Assembly (NCBI GenBank): GCA_018821435.1
Contig: JAHJME010000027.1
Location: 124,001-188,000 of the forward strand
Reading direction: 5' to 3'
From: Alphaproteobacteria bacterium
Lineage (GTDB): Bacteria; Pseudomonadota; Alphaproteobacteria; Caulobacterales; Caulobacteraceae
DNA: 64,000 nt
The translations under genes and the position numbers were made by a program. The notes under the pieces are model-generated. The model was given only the letters and a program-made list of their open reading frames with translations, was not told the origin of the DNA and ran no database searches. Positions 45,090 to 52,450 of the stretch are shown here, piece by piece. Numbering within the stretch: the stretch's first letter is position 1; each line of letters starts with the position of its first letter.

Positions 45090-46259
45090 TCAGGCGGGCG
45101 CCGACATCTCGGCCGATCCGCCCGACGCCGCGGTGCGGCGCGATCGCGTGCGGGGCGGCACGGTCAGCGGCTCGGCGTCGTCGGCCGGATCCAGGCGCGC
45201 CCGGATCGTGCAGACCACGCCGTCCACGGGATAGGCGATGTTCACCTCGCCGTTCAGGTCGGCGGCCAGGCCGCGCTCGATCAGCCGGGTCCCGAATCCG
45301 GCGCGGGTCGGCGGAGTCACACGCGGCCCGTCGCTCTCGCGCCAGGTGGCGATCAGCTCGTCGGGCCCATCCTCGCGCGCGATCAGGTCCCAGGTGAAAT
45401 CGACCTGGCCCTCGGAGGTGGAGAGCGCGCCGTACTTCACCGCGTTGGTGGCCAGTTCGTGCAGGGCCAGCGCCACGGCGATGGCCGTCTTCGGCGGCAC
45501 CCGCACATGAGGTCCCTTCAGCGTGATCCGCTCTTCGCCCAGGCCCAGGCGGAACGGCTGAGCGGCTTGCGCGGCGATCTGGGCCAGGTCCGCGCCCGAC
45601 CACTGCTCGTCGGTCAGCACGTCGTGCGCCTTGGACAGCGCCACGATCCGCGCGGTCAGGGTGTCGCGCGTCGCCACGGGCGCGCCGCCGCTGCGCAGGG
45701 TCTGGGCCACGATCGACTGCACGGTGGCCAGGGTGTTCTTCACCCGGTGGTTCAGCTCGTTGATCAGCAGCCGCAGGTGCACCTGGTCGTTGTGCTGCCG
45801 CTGCACGGCCGCGCGCAGGGTCTCCAGACGCTCGCGGGCCTCATACTGCCGCCGCCGGCCGCGCAGGGCGGTCTCGACCACGCTGACCAGGGTCGTCGGG
45901 TGGAACGGCCGCTCCAGGAAGACCACATTGCCCAGCACCTGGCTGAAGCGCCCGGCCGCGGGGTTGCGCTCCAGTCCGCCGCCGCGCTGCGCCAGCACCA
46001 CGATCGGGAAGTCGGACCACGCCGGCTGCGTCTCGATCCAGCGGGACAGGGCGGCGTAATCCTGGTCGTGCAGCGCCTCCTCGACGATCAGGGCCAAGCC
46101 GGCTTCGCGCCGGATCTCGACGATCAGCATGGCGAGATCCCCACAGACCGTCGCCTCGATGCCCGCCTCGGCCAGGATCTTGGCCGCGATCTGCGCGTCG
46201 CGCCCAAGCGGCGCCAGCACCAGCGCCCGCTCCGATGACGCCGAGGGCGGCAACGTCAT
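45090..46259 (-). CDS. HWE histidine kinase with a degenerate receiver domain
   Basis: 389 residues, no membrane segment. N-terminal receiver-like fold (about 10-133) in which the phospho-acceptor Asp position is Glu (LIVEEAL, 60-61), the acidic pair after strand 1 is missing (LAPLGRD), and the conserved Lys is Arg (LERPF). Then a helix and an HWE kinase: LNHRVKNTLATVQSI with His171, N-box HELATNAVKYG, and the WxE motif in TWRESDG. The C-terminus is basic and Ser-rich. The start overlaps the kaiC stop by 4 bases. Likely a soluble kinase whose pseudo-receiver reads a protein partner, KaiC being the obvious candidate. Confidence 0.88.
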   Translation of the reverse strand: MTLPPSASSERALVLAPLGRDAQIAAKILAEAGIEATVCGDLAMLIVEIRREAGLALIVEEALHDQDYAALSRWIETQPAWSDFPIVVLAQRGGGLERNPAAGRFSQVLGNVVFLERPFHPTTLVSVVETALRGRRRQYEARERLETLRAAVQRQHNDQVHLRLLINELNHRVKNTLATVQSIVAQTLRSGGAPVATRDTLTARIVALSKAHDVLTDEQWSGADLAQIAAQAAQPFRLGLGEERITLKGPHVRVPPKTAIAVALALHELATNAVKYGALSTSEGQVDFTWDLIAREDGPDELIATWRESDGPRVTPPTRAGFGTRLIERGLAADLNGEVNIAYPVDGVVCTIRARLDPADDAEPLTVPPRTRSRRTAASGGSAEMSAPA

Positions 46260-47755
46260 GCGCTGCGCTCGCCCAGCAACCCGGCGCCGGGTCCGACGAA
46301 GTTGGGCACGCCGCGCAGCACCCCCTGGAAGTTCGTCAGCGGCTCGCCGACGGTCAGCCCGTCCTCGCCGATCTGGTACTCGCGGATGGTCTTCTCGTGT
46401 TGTCCCGCCCGCTTCTTGATCACCGACACCGCCCGCCGCACCTCGCCCACCGCCTCGAAGTAGCGGAGCAGCAGCACCGTGTCGGCCAGGTAGGTGACAT
46501 CCACCGGCGCCTTCATGTCGCCGACCAGCCCGTGCTGGGCGACGGTGAGGAAGGTCGTGGCGCCCTTGCGGTTCAGGAACTGCAGCAGCTCGTGCATGTG
46601 CAGGAGCAGGAAATGCTCCTCGGGCATGGCCGCCTGGTAGCCGTTCAGGCTGTCCAGCACCACGGTGCGGACGCCCTCGGACTCGATGCAGTGCCGCACC
46701 TGGGCCGTGAACTCGCCGGGCGACAGTTCCGCCGCGTCGATCTGCTGGACGATCAGCGCGCCGGTCTTCATCAGCGCGTCCAGGTCGATACCCAGCGCCT
46801 TCGACCGGTCGATCAGCAGGCCCAGCTCCTCGTCGAAGATGAACAGCGCCGCCTTCTCGCCGCGCTTCACCGCCGAGATCGCGAAGTTCATCGCCAGCAG
46901 CGACTTGCCCGTGCCGGCCGGCCCCAGGATCAGGCAACTGGACCCCCGCTCGACACCGCCGCCCAGCAGGCCGTCCAGCCCCACGATGCCGCTGCCCAGC
47001 TGGGTGCGTTCGAACTTGGTGCGATGCTCGCCCGAGACCAGGCGCGGATAGACCTCCAGCCCGCCCGTCTTGATGGTGAAGTCGTGGTAGCCGCCGCGGA
47101 ACTTGCGTCCCCGGTACTTCACCACCCGCACGCGGCGGCGCTCGGCCCCGTACTCCGGCGCCAGTTCCTCCAGCCGGATCACGCCGTGGGCGACGCTGTG
47201 CACGGTCTTGTCCAGGGTGTCGGCGGTCATGTCGTCCAGCAGCAGCACCGTGGCCCCGCTGCGGGCGAAGTAGTGCTTCAGCGCCAGCACCTGGCGGCGG
47301 TAACGCAGCGAGCTCTGCGCCAGCAGGCGGATCTCCGACAGGCTGTCGATGACGATACGTGAGGGCTTGGCGCTCTCCACGGCCTCGAAGATCAGCCGCG
47401 TCGTCTCGCCCAGCTCCAGGTCGGAGGAATAGAGCAGGCTCTGCTGCTGTTGCTCGTCCAGCAGGTTCTCGGGCGGCACCAGTTCGAAGATCTCGACGCC
47501 GGCCAGGTCCCAGCCGTGGCTCAGCGACGTGTGCCGCAGCTCGGCCTCGGTCTCCGACAGGGTGATGTAGAGCGTGCGCTCGCCCAGCGCCGCGCCCGCG
47601 CGCAGGAAGCTGAGCGCCGCGGTCGTCTTGCCGGCGCCCGGGCTGCCTTCGATCAGGAACACCCGGTCGCGCGCCAGCCCGCCGGCCAGGATGTCGTCCA
47701 GGCCCTGGATACCGGTGGCGGCCTGGGGCGCGTCATACGCCGGAATTGCAGTCAT
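46256..47755 (-). CDS. Double-domain KaiC-family ATPase
   Basis: 499 residues. RecA/KaiC family with two ATPase domains: Walker A GSPGAGKTT (37-45) and GPAGTGKSL (about 276-284), Walker B-like RIVIDSLSE and TVVLDSLNG, R-finger-like regions, and the CII ending IKKRAGQHEKTIREY as in KaiC. Residues aligned with the clock phosphosites Ser431/Thr432 read Thr-Tyr (VDVTYLADT), so autophosphorylation may differ. It is coupled to the HWE kinase gene; kaiA and kaiB are absent from the window. AGAAGG lies about 9 nt before the chosen ATG; an upstream ATG (47785) adds ten atypical residues. Confidence 0.9.
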   Translation of the reverse strand: MTAIPAYDAPQAATGIQGLDDILAGGLARDRVFLIEGSPGAGKTTAALSFLRAGAALGERTLYITLSETEAELRHTSLSHGWDLAGVEIFELVPPENLLDEQQQQSLLYSSDLELGETTRLIFEAVESAKPSRIVIDSLSEIRLLAQSSLRYRRQVLALKHYFARSGATVLLLDDMTADTLDKTVHSVAHGVIRLEELAPEYGAERRRVRVVKYRGRKFRGGYHDFTIKTGGLEVYPRLVSGEHRTKFERTQLGSGIVGLDGLLGGGVERGSSCLILGPAGTGKSLLAMNFAISAVKRGEKAALFIFDEELGLLIDRSKALGIDLDALMKTGALIVQQIDAAELSPGEFTAQVRHCIESEGVRTVVLDSLNGYQAAMPEEHFLLLHMHELLQFLNRKGATTFLTVAQHGLVGDMKAPVDVTYLADTVLLLRYFEAVGEVRRAVSVIKKRAGQHEKTIREYQIGEDGLTVGEPLTNFQGVLRGVPNFVGPGAGLLGERSA

Positions 47756-47846
47756 CAAGGAGCCTTCTGCACGGGCCCCACCCATCGAGACACGGAACCC
47801 CCAAGCGGAAAATGCGGATTTCGCGTTCGGGTTCCCGCGCCGGAAC

Positions 47847-49181
47847 CTAGCGCTTGGCCATGCGCCGGCGGGGATCCTGCACCGCCAGGATCAGGATCAC
47901 GAACGCCGAGGCCAGGAAGCCCAGCGAGGCCAGGAACACCACGTTGTACCCATAGACCTCGGCCACGATGCCGCCGATCAGCGGGCCGGCGGTGGCGGTG
48001 ATGCTTTCCGCCGTGGCCGAGATGGCGATGCGCATCGGCAGGTCGTCGCGGTCGCCGAACTCCAGGATCATGGTCTGCGAGGCCATCATGTAGCCGCTGA
48101 GCGAGGCGCCCAGCAGGGCGAAGGCCGCGAAGATCGGGATCGGCGTGTGCAGGTTCAGCAGCATGATCGTCGCCGCGACCCAGCCGATCAGCGAGATCAC
48201 CAGCACGGCGCGGAAGCCGGTCTTGTCGCCCATGTAGCCCCACAGCAGGTTGGACACCGTGTCCGCACCCAGGAACGCGAACGACAGCAGGCCCAGGGTC
48301 GCCCCGTCCGTCCCCACCACCTTGCCGACGTAGAGGATGTAGAACGGCGTCGCGATGCGGGCCGAGGTCGCCAGCATCTGCACCACCAGGAAGAAGCCGT
48401 AGGCCCGGTCCTGGGCGATCAGCGCCGGGAACTCGCGCAGCCGGTCGCGGAACCGCGCCTGCGCCCGGGTGGTCGGCGGCTCGGGCTCCTTCAGCAGGAT
48501 CTGCAGCGCCCAGAGCCCGGCGCTGGTCAGAATGAACGCCAGCACGAAGGTCGTCGAATATCCGTTCCCGAAGGCGTTAGGCTTGATGAGGTAAACGCCA
48601 GCTAGGCCGGCTAGCACCGCAGCGATCGCGCCGCCGGTGGCGTTGCGCCACGCCTGCAACCGACCGCGTCGACTGATCGGGATCACCTTCGACATCAGCA
48701 GGCTGAACACGACGCGCTGGGCGCCCATGAAGATGCCGAACATGAGGATGAAGAAGAGTAAGGCCCAGACCAGCGCGGACCCCTTTAGAAGCCATCCAGA
48801 AAGCGCCATGCCGAGGATCGCCAGGCGCCCCAGGCTGCCCATCCAGACGGCGGCGGGCATCACCTTGGTCCGGTGCTCGACCTTGGTGGCCCCGAAGATC
48901 GGCGAGATCACCCCGCCCAGTTGCTGCAGCGCCAGGCCCAGGCCGACGATCACGTTCGAGCCGGAGACCGACAGCAGGTAGGCGGGCAGGAAGGTCGGGG
49001 CGTTGATCAGCCGGAAGCCGGTCATGCCCAGCATGCCGTGCAGGTAGTTGCCGAGGTAGTTGCGCTTCAGATTGTCCCAGACGAACTTCTCGTACGCGGC
49101 CTCGCGCTCGGCCAGGTCGTCCCCGGCGTCCTGGGCGGCGACCAGGGTCCCGTCTTCGCTTTCGTCCAGCTTGGCGTCCAA
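47847..49181 (-). CDS. MFS transporter
   Basis: 444 residues from a TTG start, about 12 membrane segments. Soluble N-terminus with AAYEKFVWDNLKRNYLGNYLHGMLGMTGF, then MFS core with MSKVIPISRRGRLQAWRN, and a C-terminal half ending QDPRRRMAKR. The N-terminal conserved piece is found in a poorly studied bacterial MFS group. The start is uncertain: no ATG lies at the natural beginning, TTG 49181 is the best placed, and the longer frame to 49373 runs through non-coding sequence. Upstream of kaiC by 91 bp on the same strand, but downstream in transcription. Confidence 0.78.
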   Translation of the reverse strand: MDAKLDESEDGTLVAAQDAGDDLAEREAAYEKFVWDNLKRNYLGNYLHGMLGMTGFRLINAPTFLPAYLLSVSGSNVIVGLGLALQQLGGVISPIFGATKVEHRTKVMPAAVWMGSLGRLAILGMALSGWLLKGSALVWALLFFILMFGIFMGAQRVVFSLLMSKVIPISRRGRLQAWRNATGGAIAAVLAGLAGVYLIKPNAFGNGYSTTFVLAFILTSAGLWALQILLKEPEPPTTRAQARFRDRLREFPALIAQDRAYGFFLVVQMLATSARIATPFYILYVGKVVGTDGATLGLLSFAFLGADTVSNLLWGYMGDKTGFRAVLVISLIGWVAATIMLLNLHTPIPIFAAFALLGASLSGYMMASQTMILEFGDRDDLPMRIAISATAESITATAGPLIGGIVAEVYGYNVVFLASLGFLASAFVILILAVQDPRRRMAKR

Positions 49182-49401
49182 ACTACAGCCCGTGACGCGG
49201 CGGGTTCTACACGCCCGCCTCCACGGCTCCCTCACACGATGGAATTTTCGAAGGTCCGGTCCGAAATGCGACCGTCCGCCGGCAATGCTAGGGGGATTTG
49301 CCGGGGGCGCAACGGCTAACCCGCCACACGCGACGGGGGCGTTCGCTTGACGCCGGGCGCCGCGTGTCCCCACCGTCCGGGCGACGAACGGGGAGGGACG
49401 G

Positions 49402-49857
49402 ATGCGCAGGGTTCTGATGGGGCTGTTGCTGGCGGGGATCGCCGGCGCGGCTCACGCCGCGGACTTCGTGGTCGTCACCTCCAACGATCCGGCCATTCCG
49501 CGTGGTCAGGAATATGCCGGCGGCCAGGCGATCCAGGTCGCGCCGGGCAAGTCCATCGTGGTGATCGATCCCGCCGGCAACGTGAAGCGCCTGGCCGGCG
49601 GCGCGGCCGCCCAGACGGTGCCACGCCGCCAGCTGGCCAGCGTCGACGACCAGCGCATGGCGGTGGTGAAGCTCCTGCTGGCGCCGCCCCGGGTGCGCCG
49701 CGCCGCGCCCAAGCTGGACCAGGTCTGCCCGGCGGCCGATCTGAAGACCTTCGACGGCATCCTCGCCGTCGCCCCGGTCGACGGCTGCCTCGGCCGCGCC
49801 CGCGACGCCTTCGAGGCCTATGTCGAGCGCGCCGCCGGCCCCGAACCCGCCGCGTAG
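49402..49857 (+). CDS. Exported small hypothetical protein
   Basis: 151 residues. Signal peptide about 1-19 (GLLLAGIAGAAHAA), then a domain starting DFVVVTSNDPAIPRGQEYAGGQAIQVAPGKSIVVIDPAGNVKRLAGG and two Cys (QVCPAAD, DGCLGRA) that may pair. GGGAGGG lies 7 nt before the ATG. Its last 40 bases overlap the end of the convergent MFS gene. The strand-rich start suggests a small beta-domain; function unknown. Confidence 0.7.
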   Translation: MRRVLMGLLLAGIAGAAHAADFVVVTSNDPAIPRGQEYAGGQAIQVAPGKSIVVIDPAGNVKRLAGGAAAQTVPRRQLASVDDQRMAVVKLLLAPPRVRRAAPKLDQVCPAADLKTFDGILAVAPVDGCLGRARDAFEAYVERAAGPEPAA

Positions 49858-51023
49858 TTTCGCCAGAGCAGGGCGAAGGCCGCCACGGCTCCGACCAGGC
49901 CGACCAGGATCGGGGCGGCAAAGGTGTGATCGATGGCGATGACGGCTGCGCCCACCAGGCAGGCGCCCGCACACCCGAGATCCCAGCCAGCCTCCGTCGC
50001 AACGCTGAACCGCAGCGGACAGGGCGAGGCCTTGGACAGGGTGTAGACCGGCGCCATCAGCGCCGGGATCCATAGCGCCTCGACCAGGGCGCCCAGGGCG
50101 TTGGCCGTCACCGCCAGCCAGGGGTCGCCGAGGCTGAAGGCGCGGAACGCCAGCACGGCGATCATCACGACAAAGGCGACGACCGCGGCGGCGCGTCCCC
50201 CGCCGGCGTCGATGTGGCGGCCGACCAGCAGGCTGAACGCCGCGCCGACCAGCGCCGCCAGCGCCATCGCCCCGCCATAGGCCGTGAAGCTCTCGCCCAG
50301 GGAGATGAACAGCGCGATCTGCCAGACATAATGGTAGCCGCCGGCGAAGATGCCGTCGCAGGTCATCAGGCCCATGCCCATCCACGACGCCCGGAAACTA
50401 CCCGGGGCTTCCTCGGCCACTGCGATCCTGGGCGCGCCCAGGAGGGGGAGGGCGGCGGTGGCCTGGATGGCCGCGGCGATCAGGAATGCCAGCCAGGGTC
50501 CGCCCAGGACCAGCGTCCAGCCGCCCAGCAGCGGAGCGGCGACGCCGACGACGGCCCTCAGCGCTTCTCGCGCGCCGACCTGGCCGCCGCGATGCTCGTC
50601 ATCGCCCAGGCTGGCGAAATAAGCGTGATAGGCGGTCCAGTAGAGGACGCTGCCGACCGGCCCGACCAGAAGCATGGCGAAGAAGGCCATGTCCACGCCG
50701 TGCACCAGCGGCAGGATCGGGAAGATCGCCGCCTCCAGCACCGTGCCCAGGATCAGCGTGGTTCGAAGGCCGAAACGCCGCGCGAACGGCAGCACCAAGG
50801 GGCGCAACAGGAACCGTCCGGCGTTCAGCGCCGCCATCGAGCACAGCACCAGCGGGGCCGACACCCCCGCCCGCAACAGGAAGACCAGCACGAACACGCC
50901 GCCCGCGCCCTGGGCCAGGGCCTGGACGCCGGTGTGGAGATTGACGCGGTTGATCGCGTCGTTGCCGAAGAAGCTCATGGAGAGGAAGGCCTGTGCAACA
51001 GGGGCGCGAGGGTTCGGCCGCAT
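49818..51023 (-). CDS. MFS transporter
   Basis: 401 residues, about 12 membrane segments. N-terminal NDAINRVNLHTGVQALAQG and loop GPVGSVLYWTAYHAYFASLGDDEHRGGQVGAREAL place it in an MFS group of unknown substrate. An in-frame ATG at 50978 (MSFFGNDAIN) is an alternative start. Its 3' end overlaps the exported hypothetical gene by 40 bases. No substrate clue from neighbours. Confidence 0.8.
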   Translation of the reverse strand: MRPNPRAPVAQAFLSMSFFGNDAINRVNLHTGVQALAQGAGGVFVLVFLLRAGVSAPLVLCSMAALNAGRFLLRPLVLPFARRFGLRTTLILGTVLEAAIFPILPLVHGVDMAFFAMLLVGPVGSVLYWTAYHAYFASLGDDEHRGGQVGAREALRAVVGVAAPLLGGWTLVLGGPWLAFLIAAAIQATAALPLLGAPRIAVAEEAPGSFRASWMGMGLMTCDGIFAGGYHYVWQIALFISLGESFTAYGGAMALAALVGAAFSLLVGRHIDAGGGRAAAVVAFVVMIAVLAFRAFSLGDPWLAVTANALGALVEALWIPALMAPVYTLSKASPCPLRFSVATEAGWDLGCAGACLVGAAVIAIDHTFAAPILVGLVGAVAAFALLWRNYAAGSGPAARST

Positions 51024-51131
51024 ATGGCGGCGGAGCCCGGGGCTCGGCGGACTTCAAGTCAGTCGCGGAGGCGCTCTGTCGTGCACATGACTGGAGTTAC
51101 GCACGCCCGCGGGCCGTGCGCAACGCCGTGG

Positions 51132-51656
51132 CTAAACCTCGACGGTGGCGCCCTGCGGCGCGTGACGCACGTCCGCCGCGTCGAACACCTTCGTGGAGGC
51201 GGCGAACTCCATCATGATCCCGTTGGGGTCGGTGAAGTAGACCGAGCGCACGAACACGCCCTCGTGCATCTCGCCGGCCACGCCCATCAGGCTGTCGTCG
51301 TGGTTCACCACCACCGGAATGTGCGGCACGCCGGCCTCCTGCAGCCGGGTCAGGCAGGCCGAAAGCTCACCCTCGGCCACATTGAACGCCAGGTGGTTCA
51401 TCGACCCCACCGCGGTCTTGGACTCCTCGGGGAATTTCTTCACCGAGGCGACGCCGGGCGCCGCCGCCGGGGTCTCCGGCCACCAGAAGAACGCCACCGC
51501 CGCCCCGCCGCCGCAGTCGAAGAAGAAGTGCTGTCCGCCGTCGGGCAGCGCCACCGTCTTCACCAGCGGCATGTCCAGCACGCGGGTGTAGAAATCGACC
51601 GTCTCGACCATGTCGCGGCAGACCAGCGCCATGTGGTTGATGCCCGTGGTTCGCAT
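51132..51656 (-). CDS. VOC-family (glyoxalase/dioxygenase-like) protein
   Basis: 174 residues. Two paired beta-alpha-beta-beta-beta modules: GINHMALVCRDMVETVDFYTRVLDMPLV with the first metal His, and SMNHLAFNV...VYFTDPNGIMMEF with the second His and Glu. The metal set (His, His, Glu) fits extradiol dioxygenase- or glyoxalase-like enzymes. It diverges from the MarR gene at 51829, a layout often seen for detoxification or aromatic-turnover genes with their regulator. Confidence 0.82.
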   Translation of the reverse strand: MRTTGINHMALVCRDMVETVDFYTRVLDMPLVKTVALPDGGQHFFFDCGGGAAVAFFWWPETPAAAPGVASVKKFPEESKTAVGSMNHLAFNVAEGELSACLTRLQEAGVPHIPVVVNHDDSLMGVAGEMHEGVFVRSVYFTDPNGIMMEFAASTKVFDAADVRHAPQGATVEV

Positions 51657-51767
51657 TCGACTCTCCGGCGCCGTGGCGCTCCCAATCCCGCCTCAAGGCT
51701 GGACGGCTGCGTGAAATTCGTCAACCAAACTGATTAAATCGACCCATCGGGCGTCAGGCGAAGCGCG

Positions 51768-51795
51768 TTGACGCAGGTCGCGTCACACCTACTGT
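51768..51795 (+). promoter_or_regulatory. Possible promoter of the MarR gene
   Basis: TTGACG (51768-51773), 16-bp spacer, TACTGT (51790-51795), 34 nt before the MarR start. The -35 is good and the -10 moderate. A GCGTCA/TGACGC dyad (51751-51756/51769-51774) overlaps it. Confidence 0.35.
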
Positions 51796-51828
51796 GACAG
51801 CCCGCCTGCCTCGAACCGCCTGAGTCCC

Positions 51829-52287
51829 ATGATCGCCGCCGACACCCTTCTCGTCCCCCTGATGAACGCGTTCTTCTGGTTCGACGACGGGCTGCAGAGC
51901 TATCTCCAGGCCCGCGGCTGGGATCAGGTGACGCGCTCCCAATCGATGGTGATGGCCAATGTGGTGGTGGGGGTGAAGAAGCCCTCCGACATCGCCCGCA
52001 ACCTGGGGCTCAGCCGCCAGTCGGTCCACACCACGATCATGCAGATGGTCAAGCTGGGCATGGTCGAACTGCGCGACGACGAGGAGGACGGCCGGGCCTG
52101 GGTCGTCCTGGTCAGCGAGAAGGGCGCCGCCATGGGCCGCGACGCCGACGACGCCGTCGCCGCCCTGACCGCCGAACTGCGCCAGCGGATCGGCTCGCGC
52201 AACGTCGACAACCTGATCAAGGCGTTCCGCGAGGACTGGGGCGACGCGCCCACCACCTGGCCCAGGGCTCTGCCTAAAGGCGCTTGA
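51829..52287 (+). CDS. MarR-family transcription regulator
   Basis: 152 residues. Winged helix-turn-helix: KPSDIARNLGLSRQSVHTTIMQMVKLGMVEL, wing RDDEEDGRAWVVLVSEKG. The N-terminus LMNAFFWFDDGLQSYLQARGW fits the MarR dimer helix. MarR proteins release DNA on binding a small, often aromatic ligand. It lies between a divergent VOC gene and the TonB receptor-MFS operon, whose upstream region has two palindromes; control of that operon is inferred from position only. Confidence 0.88.
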   Translation: MIAADTLLVPLMNAFFWFDDGLQSYLQARGWDQVTRSQSMVMANVVVGVKKPSDIARNLGLSRQSVHTTIMQMVKLGMVELRDDEEDGRAWVVLVSEKGAAMGRDADDAVAALTAELRQRIGSRNVDNLIKAFREDWGDAPTTWPRALPKGA

Positions 52288-52324
52288 GCCGCGGTCCCGT
52301 ACCGTTGCGTTATCTGTGGCAGTA

Positions 52325-52376
52325 TTGTCAGCTTAGATGACGAAGTAGTCCCGAAAGTTGTCAGCCGGATTGACAA
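52325..52376 (+). promoter_or_regulatory. Two palindromic sites upstream of the TonB receptor
   Basis: TTGTCA-N7-TGACGA (52325-52343) and TTGTCA-N7-TGACAA (52358-52376). The centres are 33 bp apart, about three helical turns, so a dimer pair could bind one face of the DNA. Located 75-126 bp before the receptor ATG and just after the MarR gene. Confidence 0.6.
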
Positions 52377-52450
52377 AAACAGGCCAGCGCCCGCACCCAG
52401 GGCGCAAGGCCCAGACGGCCATAACGACAAGAATTTCGGGAGGACTGACC

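Noticed and set aside
45090..46937. 615-codon version of the HWE kinase
   Set aside because: Its first half is antisense-like frame noise over kaiC. The kinase starts at ATG 46259, which overlaps the kaiC stop.
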